From contig NZ_OZ035011.1 of NCBI RefSeq assembly GCF_964031165.1, positions 471,001 through 535,000 of the forward strand: 64,000 bases of DNA, read 5' to 3'. Made by a program: the position numbers and the translations under genes. The DNA comes from Rickettsiella endosymbiont of Rhagonycha lignosa. GTDB lineage: Bacteria > Pseudomonadota > Gammaproteobacteria > Diplorickettsiales > Diplorickettsiaceae. Shown here piece by piece: positions 21,360 to 31,616 of this stretch. Each line of letters opens with the position of its first letter. The first letter of the stretch is position 1. The notes beneath the pieces were generated by a model that saw only the letters and a program-made list of their open reading frames with translations, did no database searches and was not told where the DNA came from.

Positions 21360-23537
21360 TTATGGGAAAGCTCTTGCCTGCAATGGGTGGCTTTCTTCTA
21401 AAGAATTTTGAACTGTAGCATTATCATTCGATCTAAAAAAAGAAAATCGCCCTGATCTAGATGATCGATTTTGCTCATTTGAAACACATTGACTTAATAG
21501 CAAGTGTGTAAGTAAAGATGCAGCAAAATATGCTCCATATCCCAATGAGACTTGCATTGGATTATTTTGAAACTCTTCACTTGTGAATATCATTGCAATA
21601 CAGTGTAAGTTAAATAGATAATTAAAAATTAACTTTATCCATTTTTTATAACTGTCATTGTCGGTGAGACGCTCCGATGCTTGCTGACCAAGTTCTATTA
21701 TGAACAAGAATGGAATGCCGCTAATTAAATTTTCAGCAAAATATGCCCCTGCAGTTGCAATTGAAGATTGTGGTTTGGGTAAAAAAGTTACCGGTCCAAT
21801 TCCTGGGATGCGTAGTAAATTAATCATACTACTGGCTACCAATCGTGCGGGGTAATGAACAATATTATGTATAGCTCTCTTGTGTGCGGGATATTTTTCC
21901 TGTAATTTTTTTGAAAATTTTTCTAAATAAAAAAGACTAGCTCCTTGCAGAGCTCCTATGATTGCTTCTATAACTAAAGCTTCTGGTCTAATTGTTGTTC
22001 CAACTTCTGGAAAGACGGGATTTAAAATTTCAGGAGGATTATTATGTAAGTCCGGATTAAAAGCATTTAACTCGATAGCGTATATAACGCCGTTTTTTTC
22101 TAAAGGATAAAGTTCTAAAATATTTTTAATTTGATTATGATTCTTACACTTGCTTAGAGCAAATTCGCGAAGTGTTAACTTTTTAGTTGATACAAAATCA
22201 TCAAGATTTTTATAAGCTCCATTAGTTAACAGCAGTAAAACGGTCTGAATATCACAGTCATTATCAAGTACAATTTCCAATAGAGATTTATTGTTAGGAT
22301 CAACAATTGCACTAATCTGATCTGTTGTTTTTCCATTTAAATAACCACGTAAAAAGCTATTATCATGTCCTAAGATTGCGGTTATTAATTCTTTGGAAGC
22401 AAGGATAGTATTTTTTGGAGTTGGAATAAAAGGATGATGTGTTGTAATTTTGGAAGTAGTTGGAGCTTCGGTTGTAGTTGGAACGACTGGTATTTGCGGA
22501 TAATCCAACCCCTCTGGATTTTTCTTGCAAGAATCTTCTAAATTATCTAAGAAATTTTTGTACGCAGGCTTATTTTTTTCAAAGAAATCAACAAGTTCAG
22601 GATTAGTGGACAATAAAAGCTGTTCAATTTCAGATTTAGACAGGTTTTCTCGAACAAAAGCAGCAAAGTTTATCAATAGTGTAGAATTTAATGTGTTTAA
22701 TGACAAAGATAAAGTTTTGGGATTAATTTCTAGCTGTTCTTTTGTACATTTTCCGCTGAGCAAATTTAGTGCTAGCGCACGTATCGAATTTTTATTGGTT
22801 TCACTATCCAAAAGTTGGCTAAGAAAAGCTTCCATTGTTCTCGTCTGTAGCTCCATACTATCATCTTTACAGAATTCTAAAGAAATTTGGCCATTTGAAA
22901 AACCCGTATCTGGCTCTCGGGAATTACAATTAGAAAAATCAATTTCTAAAAGTAACTGATCATTTTTAAATGGAAATTGAAAATCTTGCGGGTCTTTTAA
23001 AAATTTTTTAAATTTTAAGTAACTAGAAATAGCGTCGGAAAAAGTTTTTTTTATAAAGACATTGTCATCTTTGGGTGATTGTTCTAATTTGAATATGTCA
23101 TCTTCCAGTCTTATATAATTTTTACATATATCAAAATAATTATTATTAACAGTACAAAACCATTTTGCAAATTTTTCAACCTGAGGTTTGTTGTCAAAAT
23201 CAATGGCGTATTCACAATAATATCGAGATCTAAGAAGCTGATTGAGATATTTTACAATATCTTGTCCTTGCTTATGAAATAAATCCTTTAAAATATTTAA
23301 TTGCTCATTGTTATTTAAGTTAAAATCTTTAGCTATATTTAATTTAACCAAAATATAATCATATTCACAGCTAAAGGTTTTACTTATTGAGTCATCATCA
23401 AATGTTTCTAGATTTTGCCTGGGAATATCTAACTTAGGGCATAATCTATTATCAGTTGGTGTGTCAAATGTTTTAATTTTCTCTATTTTTGGCACTATAT
23501 TTTCTCTTAAAGTAAATGACGGCAATCTAACAGACAA
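21360..23537 (-). CDS. Orphan protein with ankyrin-like segment and C-terminal membrane region, effector candidate
   Basis: 725 aa, not recognised. The only in-frame start is TTG at 23537, because a stop lies two codons upstream and the first ATG comes far inside, so the start is uncertain. The N-terminal 330 residues are helical and Asp/Lys-rich. A Pro/Thr linker (VPTTTEAPTTS) lies near 355-365. Residues about 375-475 look like degenerate ankyrin repeats (NKSLLEIVL...VLLLLTNGAYKN). Hydrophobic segments occur at about 595-690 (IPFLFIIELG, YLFNLHCIAMIF, YFAASLLTHLLL). The layout of a soluble head, linker and membrane-associated tail is shared with the 992-aa neighbour. Confidence 0.7.
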   Translation of the reverse strand: MSVRLPSFTLRENIVPKIEKIKTFDTPTDNRLCPKLDIPRQNLETFDDDSISKTFSCEYDYILVKLNIAKDFNLNNNEQLNILKDLFHKQGQDIVKYLNQLLRSRYYCEYAIDFDNKPQVEKFAKWFCTVNNNYFDICKNYIRLEDDIFKLEQSPKDDNVFIKKTFSDAISSYLKFKKFLKDPQDFQFPFKNDQLLLEIDFSNCNSREPDTGFSNGQISLEFCKDDSMELQTRTMEAFLSQLLDSETNKNSIRALALNLLSGKCTKEQLEINPKTLSLSLNTLNSTLLINFAAFVRENLSKSEIEQLLLSTNPELVDFFEKNKPAYKNFLDNLEDSCKKNPEGLDYPQIPVVPTTTEAPTTSKITTHHPFIPTPKNTILASKELITAILGHDNSFLRGYLNGKTTDQISAIVDPNNKSLLEIVLDNDCDIQTVLLLLTNGAYKNLDDFVSTKKLTLREFALSKCKNHNQIKNILELYPLEKNGVIYAIELNAFNPDLHNNPPEILNPVFPEVGTTIRPEALVIEAIIGALQGASLFYLEKFSKKLQEKYPAHKRAIHNIVHYPARLVASSMINLLRIPGIGPVTFLPKPQSSIATAGAYFAENLISGIPFLFIIELGQQASERLTDNDSYKKWIKLIFNYLFNLHCIAMIFTSEEFQNNPMQVSLGYGAYFAASLLTHLLLSQCVSNEQNRSSRSGRFSFFRSNDNATVQNSLEESHPLQARAFP

Positions 23538-23974
23538 ATATTAAGAAATTATTAAATAAAAAATAACTTATTAAGTTTGGTAGTGATGACACTAAAAACA
23601 AAAAGCAAGAATTCACATTGTAAAAAACAATTTTTTTAAAACCAAAAAATTTATGTGTTAAAAAAATGTAGTTATCAGAAACATTTAAAGATATATCTAG
23701 GTTAGAACAAGGCCATTCTAGTTATTTATTAAATTCTGTTAACTATGCAGTAGTTATTTCGCAGTATTTGAGATTAATGATAACAACATAAATCTTTAAA
23801 AAATAACATTACTTTGCATTTAGAAAAATTAATAGAAGATGTGAGAATGCAGATATCAATATAATTGATATATTAATAAATATATTATAAATTTTTTTTC
23901 TAAATAATTTTAAGTGCTACATATTAAAATTTTTCTGTTAGACTATCTTCAACCATGCAAATAATAAAAAAATT
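23538..23974. other. AT-rich divergent promoter region
   Basis: 437 bp between two divergent orphan genes with no gene seen. It contains AT-rich palindromic runs near 23850-23900 (AATATATTATAAATTT) and a TAAAAT box near 23926, about 50 bp before the plus-strand gene. No sigma-70 promoter is convincing on either strand. Confidence 0.4.
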
Positions 23975-25060
23975 ATGACAACTTTTACTATATTTCGCTC
24001 CAATCAAATTAAGTCGACTCAAAATTTAAAAAATGAAAATAAAAAAATAAACTTCAACGAGCTTTTACAAGCAATTAAGTTAAATAGAAAGAATGTAAGA
24101 TTAGAAAAATTTAAAGCATTAACTAAACAGTATAAGTTAAATTTTTCTAATTTGTCTTCTTTAATGGATTTTTTATCTCTTTTTCCCGAAAAAAATCAGT
24201 TTGAGTTGGTAAATATTCCTGAAATATGGGCTCAAATAAAAATAAAATTCGCAGAAATAGGGAAAAGACCTGGAGTGCCATATAATCATAAAGAAACTTT
24301 ATTGCTTTTAAAAAAGCTAGACGAAGTTTATCATTTCCAAGATTTTTTAAGAAAATTTTCCGTTAAAAACAAAAACGATCAATTTAATTTGTTTTTACAA
24401 TTTCAGAATAGCAATTTAAAATTATTAACAGAATGTCTTAAAAGCCCTCAGGGTATTATTGAATTATTTCGATGTATCTCTGAAACTCCAGTGTCTGATT
24501 ATTTTAATTTACCAATTATAGATACTGCTATTAATAATGCGTTTTTCTCGTGGGATCACGTCTTAAGTATGCTAAAAACATTCGATAATCACAATGTTTA
24601 TCTATTTGTTGATTATTTATTGGAAAAAAATAAACTAAACAAAACCATTGATATAGAACAGCTCAAAATACTTTTGATAGGTTTAAACTGTGATAAAAGA
24701 TCGAATTTTATTGATTATCTCTATTCTAAAAAACTTATATCACCAGAGATTAAACCTGCAGATTTTATTAGATTAGGTAAGATTTGTTTTTTTAAGAATG
24801 ACGATGCATTTATTCAAACTAATTTTGTGCAAGAACAATTAGCAAGAATTTCCTTTTCTGGGGAAGATATTGATGCTCTTTTTTCTAGTTTGCCTGGTTT
24901 GGAAGAATTTTTGGTCAAACAATTAAATAAGCATGAGGATCAATTGAATAATAATACTCCAAAATGCAACCTTTTTTTTGCAAATAAAGGGAAACGTCAG
25001 TTATCATTGCCTACGATAGAAGAAGAATGTTATGAAAATAAAAAGATTAAATTAGGTTAA
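23975..25060 (+). CDS. Orphan helical protein, effector candidate
   Basis: 361 aa, not recognised. Almost entirely predicted alpha-helical, Lys/Asn/Leu/Phe-rich, with repeated short helical units. FSGEDIDALFSSLPGLEEFL near residue 295 resembles LSKSEIEQLLLSTNPELVDF of the 725-aa neighbour, suggesting related helical repeats. The C-terminus has an acidic patch (PTIEEECYE) followed by the basic KKIKLG, which resembles both an E-block secretion tail and a nuclear-localisation-like cluster. No signal peptide or membrane segment. It overlaps the gabD end by 4 bp (convergent). Confidence 0.7.
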   Translation: MTTFTIFRSNQIKSTQNLKNENKKINFNELLQAIKLNRKNVRLEKFKALTKQYKLNFSNLSSLMDFLSLFPEKNQFELVNIPEIWAQIKIKFAEIGKRPGVPYNHKETLLLLKKLDEVYHFQDFLRKFSVKNKNDQFNLFLQFQNSNLKLLTECLKSPQGIIELFRCISETPVSDYFNLPIIDTAINNAFFSWDHVLSMLKTFDNHNVYLFVDYLLEKNKLNKTIDIEQLKILLIGLNCDKRSNFIDYLYSKKLISPEIKPADFIRLGKICFFKNDDAFIQTNFVQEQLARISFSGEDIDALFSSLPGLEEFLVKQLNKHEDQLNNNTPKCNLFFANKGKRQLSLPTIEEECYENKKIKLG

Positions 25061-26502
25061 TCAGTATTTAAACAAACATATTTAATTTCTAAATAGTCTT
25101 CGATACCATATTTTGAGCCTTCGCGGCCGATACCGGATTGTTTAAAGCCACCGAAGGGCGCGACTGCATTTGAAGCGCGCCCGGTATTGGCACCGACAAT
25201 ACCATAATCGAGTTGTTCAGCGACATGAATAACACGATTGACGTTTTGCGTATAAAAATAGGCAGCAAGCCCGTATTCAGTGGCATTTGCTAAATGAATG
25301 ACTTCTTGTTCTTCAGAGAATTTAAATAACGCGGCAATGGGACCAAAGGTTTCTTCTTTAGCGATTAACATTTTATCGGTACAATTTTTTAAAAGTGTCG
25401 GCTGAAAAAAATTTCCACCTAAAGCATGGACTTTTCCTCCGTATACCAATTCCGCGCCTTGCTGTAACGCATCTGCAATATGTTTTTCTACTTTCTTAAT
25501 GGCCGCTGCATTGATCAATGGTCCTATCTGAATATTATCTTCTAAACCATTGCCCACTTTTAATTGTTGAATAGCGTGAGCTAATTTTTCCGTAAAAATC
25601 TCATAGATTTTTTCATGAATATAAAAACGATTGGTACAAATACACGTTTGGCCACTATTACGAAATTTCGATGCAATAGCGCCAAGGATTGCCTGATCAA
25701 TATCGGCATCATCAAAGACAATAAAGGGTGCATTACCACCTAATTCTAAGGATATTTTTTTTACTGAGTTGGCCGCTTTTTGCATTATTAATTTACCAAC
25801 CGCAGTAGAACCAGTGAAAGAAAGTTTGCGTATCGAAGGGCTGTCAGTGAAAATATTGCCTATCATTTCAGAGTCACCCGTGACGATATTAAAGACCCCG
25901 GCCGGTATTCCCGCTTTTTCTGCGAGTACCGCCAATGCCAATGCTGAAAAAGGCGTTAATACTGAAGGTTTGAGTATGATAGTACAGCCGGCGGCTAAAG
26001 CCGGCGCACATTTACGTGTAATCATGGCGTTGGGAAAATTCCAGGGTGTAATAGCGCCTACTACACCGACAGATTGTTTGCTGACAAACAAATGCTGCTT
26101 GGTTAATGGTGCAGGTATAATGTCACCGTATATGCGTTTGCCTTCTTCGGCGAACCATTGAATGAAAGAAGCACCGTAACGAATTTCTTCCATGGCTTCT
26201 TTAAGTGGTTTGCCTTGTTCTAATGTGAGTAATAGTGCTAAATCATTGATATTTTCTAAAATTAGCGTATACCAACGGTATAATAATTCACCACGCTCTA
26301 AAGCCGTTTTTGATCGCCATATCGGCCATGCTAGTTCTGCTGCGATGATTGCATCATGTATGTTTGTAGGGTCTAAATCAGGAACTGTTCCGATAATTTT
26401 TTCTGTGGCAGGATTTTTAACGTTAATCGTTTTTTTCGTGTTCGCCCATTTCCCATTGATATAACAACTTTGCTGAAACAGTGAAATATTGTTTAATTTC
26501 AT
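25057..26502 (-). CDS. gabD: Succinate-semialdehyde dehydrogenase (NADP+)
   Basis: Oxidises succinate semialdehyde to succinate, feeding the TCA cycle. 481 aa, the standard length. The aldehyde dehydrogenase signature LELGGNAPFIVFDDAD carries the general-base Glu, and the catalytic Cys lies in SGQTCICTNRF near residue 288. ITPWNFPNAMITRK and FTGSTAVGKLI are the coenzyme-binding motifs. The nearest subfamily is GabD. No gabT is nearby. It follows corC by 18 bp and may be the last gene of the gat-miaB-corC run. Confidence 0.93.
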   Translation of the reverse strand: MKLNNISLFQQSCYINGKWANTKKTINVKNPATEKIIGTVPDLDPTNIHDAIIAAELAWPIWRSKTALERGELLYRWYTLILENINDLALLLTLEQGKPLKEAMEEIRYGASFIQWFAEEGKRIYGDIIPAPLTKQHLFVSKQSVGVVGAITPWNFPNAMITRKCAPALAAGCTIILKPSVLTPFSALALAVLAEKAGIPAGVFNIVTGDSEMIGNIFTDSPSIRKLSFTGSTAVGKLIMQKAANSVKKISLELGGNAPFIVFDDADIDQAILGAIASKFRNSGQTCICTNRFYIHEKIYEIFTEKLAHAIQQLKVGNGLEDNIQIGPLINAAAIKKVEKHIADALQQGAELVYGGKVHALGGNFFQPTLLKNCTDKMLIAKEETFGPIAALFKFSEEQEVIHLANATEYGLAAYFYTQNVNRVIHVAEQLDYGIVGANTGRASNAVAPFGGFKQSGIGREGSKYGIEDYLEIKYVCLNTD

Positions 26503-26520
26503 ATTGAGAATCCCGATTTT

Positions 26521-27381
26521 TCAATCTTTGGTTTTTTCAATAGTGACTTGCAATAAGCGAATAATTCGATTATCCGCACGTAAAACTTTAAAGTGAAAAG
26601 GATGAATAGTAATACTGGCACCACGTTTCGGTAAGTAACCAAAACGATTCGCGATTACGCCACCTATCGTATCAAATTGATTGGTTGCCAAATCAGAATT
26701 AAAAAAGTCATTAAAATTTTCAATAGGCATCATCGCTTTGACAATAAATTGATTCGGGTTTTGTTCCTGGATAAAAACTTCGTCATTCGCATCATATTCA
26801 TCTTCAATTTCGCCAACAATTTCTTCTAAAACATCTTCAATAGTGACCAGGCCAGAAACAGCACCATATTCGTCAACAACGATAGCCATATGATAATGTT
26901 TATGTTGAAATTCTTCGAGTAAACTGTCTAAGCGTTTACTTTCGGGTATAAAAACTACAGGTCGTAGGATGTCGCGGATATTAAAGCTGCTTTGATGGGC
27001 TAAGGGATTGTATTTTAGTAAATCTTTTGCCAATAATAAACCAATGACGCGTCGTTTATCGTTGATAACCGGGAAACGCGAGTGACCAGATTCAATTACC
27101 ATGGGTAACAGTTCAGCCAAATGTGCTTTTTCATGAATAACTGTAATTTTGGCATGGGGTACCATAATATCTCTGACGTGTATGTCAGAGATTTGTAATA
27201 CACCTTCTAGCATTTTCAGCGCTTGTGCATTGAGTAAATTGCGTTGTTTAGCATAATACAATAACTCAATGAGTTGTTTTCTATTTCTTGGTCCTTGTTT
27301 GAAAACTTGATGAACACGTTTTAACCAGGGCTGACGATTTTTTTTAAATTTAATTTTATCGTCAGATGTAGGGGTTTTCAT
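26521..27381 (-). CDS. corC: CBS-pair/CorC_HlyC protein (Mg/Co efflux family)
   Basis: 286-aa cytosolic protein with two CBS domains. DIMVPHAKITVI opens the pair near residue 70, and AIVVDEYGAVSGLVTIEDVLEEIVGEI follows. A C-terminal CorC_HlyC domain comes last. There is no membrane domain, as in E. coli YbeX. The miaB-ybeZ-ybeY-ybeX order is conserved and links it to ribosome and RNA maintenance as well as the older metal-efflux assignment. The start overlaps ybeY by 20 bp. Confidence 0.93.
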   Translation of the reverse strand: MKTPTSDDKIKFKKNRQPWLKRVHQVFKQGPRNRKQLIELLYYAKQRNLLNAQALKMLEGVLQISDIHVRDIMVPHAKITVIHEKAHLAELLPMVIESGHSRFPVINDKRRVIGLLLAKDLLKYNPLAHQSSFNIRDILRPVVFIPESKRLDSLLEEFQHKHYHMAIVVDEYGAVSGLVTIEDVLEEIVGEIEDEYDANDEVFIQEQNPNQFIVKAMMPIENFNDFFNSDLATNQFDTIGGVIANRFGYLPKRGASITIHPFHFKVLRADNRIIRLLQVTIEKTKD

Positions 27382-27835
27382 AACCTAATTCCTTCAATAT
27401 TTGAATTTCTATAGTTTCCATTTTACTAGCATCTTTATCATGAATATGATCGTAACCTATCAAATGTAAACAACCATGAATAATAAGATGCGCCCAATGA
27501 GCTAGGCGGTTTTTTGCTGGTTGTTTAGCTTGTTGATTAACAAGGGCGGCACATATCACTAAATCGCCTAAAAAATTAGAGGAAACTTCAGGTGGCGGTT
27601 CAAAAGGAAAAGATAAAATATTAGTAGGGCCTTTTTTATGTCGATAAGTTTTATTAAGGGAAGCACTTTCCTTTTTGCTAACGAGTCGTATGTTTACTTC
27701 GTTAGGTCCAATTTGCTTTGCTAAAGCTTTGTTTACCCATCGCTGTAGGAAATAACGGCTAGGAATAAAAGTGTTACTAGCAATAATTTGTATTGTGATT
27801 TTAATGCGCTTTTCTTTGATTTTCGTTTTGCGCAT
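27362..27835 (-). CDS. ybeY: Endoribonuclease YbeY (rRNA maturation factor)
   Basis: Metal-dependent single-strand RNase that matures 16S rRNA 3' ends and takes part in ribosome quality control. The zinc motif HLIIHGCLHLIGYDHIHD has the three His ligands. GDLVICAALV and NILSFPFEPP are family signatures. The start was set at ATG 27835, giving 157 aa as in E. coli (155). A longer frame from 27874 would add 13 residues lying deep inside the upstream gene. It still overlaps phoH by 35 bp. Confidence 0.95.
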   Translation of the reverse strand: MRKTKIKEKRIKITIQIIASNTFIPSRYFLQRWVNKALAKQIGPNEVNIRLVSKKESASLNKTYRHKKGPTNILSFPFEPPPEVSSNFLGDLVICAALVNQQAKQPAKNRLAHWAHLIIHGCLHLIGYDHIHDKDASKMETIEIQILKELGYENPYI

Positions 27836-28781
27836 AGGCTTGTAGTATGGCTTGTACCAAAGTATGTCTAACAATATCTTGCATTTGAAATTCAGTAAAG
27901 CTGATACCCTTTATATTTTTTAAAATACTTAAACAGTGACACAAGCCTGATTCTAGGCCACGTGGTAAATCGGTTTGTGTTGTATCACCACTCACAACTA
28001 CTTTAGAATTAAATCCGATACGCGTTAAAAACATTTTCATTTGTTCTTTCGTCGTATTTTGCGCTTCATCTAAAATAATGAAAGCATCATTTAAGGTACG
28101 CCCGCGCATATAAGCCAATGGAACCACTTCAATAATATGTTGTTCGACGAGTTGCATTACTAACTCAAAACCGAGCATGTCATTTAATGCATCATAAAGT
28201 GGGCGAAAATAGGGGTCGAGCTTTTGTGAAAAATCGCCAGGTAAAAATCCTAATTTTTCACCGGCTTCAACAGCAGGTCTAACGAGTACTACGCGACTAA
28301 TTTGTTCCTTTTCTAACGCGGCTACGGCACAAGCGACAGCTAAGTAAGTTTTTCCTGTCCCTGCTGGACCTAAACCAAAATTAATATCGTGATTTAAAAT
28401 ACGTTCAATATATAAACCTTGATTCGGGCTATGTGGTTTGATGGGGCCACGTTTAGTTTGAATCATTATGCCTGGAGTTTTGGGAGGCTTTAGCGTCATA
28501 TGGGGATCAGTTTGAGCCGTTTGTAGCACTAAATGAATGGTATTCGAAGTCAATGTGGTTTTTTTAGTGCCGGTTTCTGCGTAAAGATGGTGCAATACTT
28601 TGGCAGCAATTTCAACAGCCACGTTAGGACCATTAATTTGAAAGTCATGACCACGATTATAGATACAAACGTTGAGTTTTTGTTCAATTTGACGTAAATG
28701 CTGATCAAATGGACCACAAAGATTCGCTAAACGATGATTGTCTTCTGGAATAAGTTGAAAAGTATAAGCTTGAGTATTCAA
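27801..28781 (-). CDS. ybeZ: PhoH-like ATPase (YbeZ)
   Basis: Predicted ATPase, RNA-associated partner of YbeY. 326 aa. Walker A is [13 protein letters not shown] (near residue 145) and Walker [17 protein letters not shown]. The N-terminal KH-like region [14 protein letters not shown] is typical. The start codon is TTG at 28781, overlapping the miaB stop as TTGA. No ATG occurs for about 90 codons, so the TTG start is well supported and implies translational coupling. Confidence 0.93.
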   Translation of the reverse strand: MNTQAYTFQLIPEDNHRLANLCGPFDQHLRQIEQKLNVCIYNRGHDFQINGPNVAVEIAAKVLHHLYAETGTKKTTLTSNTIHLVLQTAQTDPHMTLKPPKTPGIMIQTKRGPIKPHSPNQGLYIERILNHDINFGLGPAGTGKTYLAVACAVAALEKEQISRVVLVRPAVEAGEKLGFLPGDFSQKLDPYFRPLYDALNDMLGFELVMQLVEQHIIEVVPLAYMRGRTLNDAFIILDEAQNTTKEQMKMFLTRIGFNSKVVVSGDTTQTDLPRGLESGLCHCLSILKNIKGISFTEFQMQDIVRHTLVQAILQAYAQNENQRKAH

Positions 28782-30106
28782 TTTACTATTAATTCTCCTC
28801 GTAAAGAGTTTCTTAATACCTCAGTAATAGTAATAGGAACTAATTGCCCTATTAAGCGCGTGTGACCTCTGAAGTTAACCACGCGGTTATTTTCTGTGCG
28901 TCCTTGCAGTTCATTTTCATTTTTCTTAGAAGGACCTTCAACCAATATTTGATGGACCTGACCAACCATTTTTTTACTTAGGGCTTGTCCTTGAAATACT
29001 AGGAGATTTTGCAGGATCTGTAAACGTTGTTTTTTTTCTGCACTTGTTACATCATCAGAAAGCTCGGCTGCGGGTGTTCCGGGTCGACGGCTATAAATAA
29101 AACTAAATGAATTATCAAAACCTATGGACTCCACTAAATTAAGTGTGGCTTGAAAGTCAGATTCAGTTTCCCCAGGGAATCCAATAATAAAATCTGAAGA
29201 TATCGCAATATCAGGTCGAACTTTGCGCAATTTACGAATTTTAGATTTAAATTCTAAGCTTGTGTAACCACGCTTCATGGCGGCTAAAACTCGATCTGAA
29301 CCACTTTGCACGGGTAAATGCAAATGATCAGCTAATTTTGGTACATCAGCATACGCTTGAATGAGGCGATCTGAAAACGCTAAGGGGTGAGAAGTGGTAA
29401 ATCGTATGCGTAAAATATCATCGAGTGCGGAAATATAGCGAATTAAATCGGCTAAATCTGCAGTGCCACCTTCATAGCGCGGACCTTGATAGTCATTAAC
29501 ATTTTGGCCTAACAAGGTAATCTCACGGACACCTTGTTCACTCAGTTGTACAATTTCTGCGAGCACATCATCTAAAGGACGGCTAATTTCTTCACCGCGT
29601 GTGTAAGGTACGACACAAAAACTACAATATTTGTTACATCCTTCCATGATAGATACAAATGCACGTGGACCTTCCGCTCTTGGAGTGGGTAAATGATCAA
29701 ATTTTTCGATTTCTGGAAAGGAAATGTCCACCACGGATCGTTTTTTTTCTAAAACTTGATTGATCATATCCGGAAGTCGATGCAAAGTTTGCGGACCAAA
29801 TACGATGTCCACAAAAGGTGCGCGCTGAATAATGCCTGCACCTTCTTGACTTGCGACGCAGCCACCTACCGCGATAATGATGTGGGATCGCAATGCTTTA
29901 AGTTTACGCCATTGCCCGAGCTGCGAAAAAACTTTTTCTTGCGCTTTTTCACGAATCGAACAGGTGTTTAATACAATAACATCCGCTTCGTTGGGATCTT
30001 TAGTCAAGACTAAATGATGAGAATGAAATAAAAGATTATGCATACTCGCCGAATCGTATTCATTCATCTGGCAGCCATGCGTTTCGATATAGAGCTTTTG
30101 TAACAT
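28778..30106 (-). CDS. miaB: tRNA-2-methylthio-N6-isopentenyladenosine synthase
   Basis: Radical-SAM methylthiotransferase that adds the 2-methylthio group to i6A37 of tRNAs reading UNN codons. The start is at ATG 30106 ([19 protein letters not shown]); a TTG seven codons earlier would open inside the gatB end. 442 aa. The N-terminal UPF0004 domain carries three Cys of the auxiliary cluster. The radical-SAM motif [15 protein letters not shown] is near residue 150. A TRAM domain with [11 protein letters not shown] ends the protein. It is the fourth gene of the gatCAB operon run. Confidence 0.95.
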   Translation of the reverse strand: MLQKLYIETHGCQMNEYDSASMHNLLFHSHHLVLTKDPNEADVIVLNTCSIREKAQEKVFSQLGQWRKLKALRSHIIIAVGGCVASQEGAGIIQRAPFVDIVFGPQTLHRLPDMINQVLEKKRSVVDISFPEIEKFDHLPTPRAEGPRAFVSIMEGCNKYCSFCVVPYTRGEEISRPLDDVLAEIVQLSEQGVREITLLGQNVNDYQGPRYEGGTADLADLIRYISALDDILRIRFTTSHPLAFSDRLIQAYADVPKLADHLHLPVQSGSDRVLAAMKRGYTSLEFKSKIRKLRKVRPDIAISSDFIIGFPGETESDFQATLNLVESIGFDNSFSFIYSRRPGTPAAELSDDVTSAEKKQRLQILQNLLVFQGQALSKKMVGQVHQILVEGPSKKNENELQGRTENNRVVNFRGHTRLIGQLVPITITEVLRNSLRGELIVN

Positions 30107-30116
30107 AAATTTCTTT

Positions 30117-31616
30117 TTAATGATCAAGTTTTTCTTTTAATAGACTATTTAATTGTTGTGGATTTATTTTACCACCGGAAGCTTTCATCACTTGACCGAC
30201 AAAAAAACCAAATAGTTTATCTTTTCCTGCTCTATAATCAGCTAATTGTTCAGGATATTTTTTTAAAATCTCATCAATAATTTTCAAGATCGCGGATTGA
30301 TCCGTGACTTGCTGTAGATTTTTTTCTTGAATAATTTCATCACTGTTTTTGTTACTAACCCATAATTCTTCAAACACATCCTTGGCTATGGTGCTAGAAA
30401 TAGTATGATCAGTAATGCGTTGCAGTAGACCCGCAAGTCGTTTGGCATTAATAGGAGATTCAAAAATGCTTAAATTGGATTTGTTTAGAGCGGCAGCAAG
30501 TTCTCCCATGATCCAATTAACTGCTAATTTAGCCGGAATTTTTTCTTTGACAACCTCTTCAAAATAGTCAGCTAATTCGCGAACTGATGTGAGTAAGCTC
30601 GCATCATAAGCACTTAGTTTATATTCAGTTTGAAAACGAACATGTTTTTTTTGTGGTAATTCAGGCAAGGTTTGCTTTATTTTTTCAATAAAGTCAGCAT
30701 TGATGACGACAGGGCATAAGTCTGGATCGGTGAAATAGCGATAATCTTTAGCGTCTTCTTTACTACGCATGGGGCGGGTTTCTTGTTTATCCGTATCATA
30801 TAAACGAGTTTCTTGATCGATACTCCCACCTATTTCTAAAACGTCAATTTGACGATTAATTTCATATTGAATAGCTTTTTCAATAAAACGAAAAGAGTTT
30901 AAATTTTTAATTTCTACACGTTTCCCCAATTGTTTTTGATTGGCTCTACGTACAGAGACATTGGCGTCACAACGAAATGAGCCTTCTTGTAAATTTCCAT
31001 CTGAGATATCCAAATAGCGAACCAGTGTATGTAATGTTTTAAGATAAACAACCGCTTCTTTGGGTGAAGTTAAATCGGGTTCCGAAACAATTTCTAATAA
31101 TGGAGTTCCAGCTCGATTTAAATCGATACCGCTCATATTTTCGAATCCTTCATGCAAAGATTTTCCAGCATCTTCTTCTAAATGGGCTCGTGTGATACGA
31201 ATAGTTCTTTGCTCACCATTTTCTAGCGCTATCGTTAGGTGTCCTGGTCCGATAATAGGATTTTCATGTTGACTTATTTGATAGCCTTTAGGCAAATCAG
31301 GATAAAAATAATTTTTACGCGCGAAGATTGAATAATGAGGAATATTTGCTTGGATACTTAAACCAAATTTAATCGCCATATTCACTGCTTCTGCATTTAA
31401 AACGGGTAGCACACCGGGTAACGCTAAATCTACCGCACACGCTTGTGTATTGGGTTCAGCGCCATAAGCGGTAGCAGCACCTGAAAAAAGCTTTGACTGA
31501 GTTGATAATTGAACATGAACTTCAAGCCCTATAACCGATTCCCAAGTACTAGTAGGTTTCTCGGATGACTCGAGCTCATTATTGTACATGGATTTTTTGT
31601 TTTCAGCCGAGGTCAT
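30117..31616 (-). CDS. gatB: Aspartyl/glutamyl-tRNA(Asn/Gln) amidotransferase subunit B
   Basis: tRNA-binding and kinase subunit of the GatCAB complex, which converts Glu-tRNA(Gln) and/or Asp-tRNA(Asn) to the amidated forms. 499 aa. The N-terminal signature [13 protein letters not shown], the [14 protein letters not shown] motif and RCDANVSVR are present, and a C-terminal YqeY-like domain ends the protein. The leader before TSTWES is about 20 residues longer than usual. The ATG overlaps gatA by 4 bp (ATGA). Confidence 0.97.
   Translation of the reverse strand: MTSAENKKSMYNNELESSEKPTSTWESVIGLEVHVQLSTQSKLFSGAATAYGAEPNTQACAVDLALPGVLPVLNAEAVNMAIKFGLSIQANIPHYSIFARKNYFYPDLPKGYQISQHENPIIGPGHLTIALENGEQRTIRITRAHLEEDAGKSLHEGFENMSGIDLNRAGTPLLEIVSEPDLTSPKEAVVYLKTLHTLVRYLDISDGNLQEGSFRCDANVSVRRANQKQLGKRVEIKNLNSFRFIEKAIQYEINRQIDVLEIGGSIDQETRLYDTDKQETRPMRSKEDAKDYRYFTDPDLCPVVINADFIEKIKQTLPELPQKKHVRFQTEYKLSAYDASLLTSVRELADYFEEVVKEKIPAKLAVNWIMGELAAALNKSNLSIFESPINAKRLAGLLQRITDHTISSTIAKDVFEELWVSNKNSDEIIQEKNLQQVTDQSAILKIIDEILKKYPEQLADYRAGKDKLFGFFVGQVMKASGGKINPQQLNSLLKEKLDH

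Noticed and set aside
22525-22959. 144-codon plus-strand frame
   Set aside because: Antisense to the 725-aa orphan, with Ser/Lys composition expected of a reversed AT-rich gene.
25769-26161. 130-codon plus-strand frame
   Set aside because: Antisense to gabD, which is a clear and complete enzyme.
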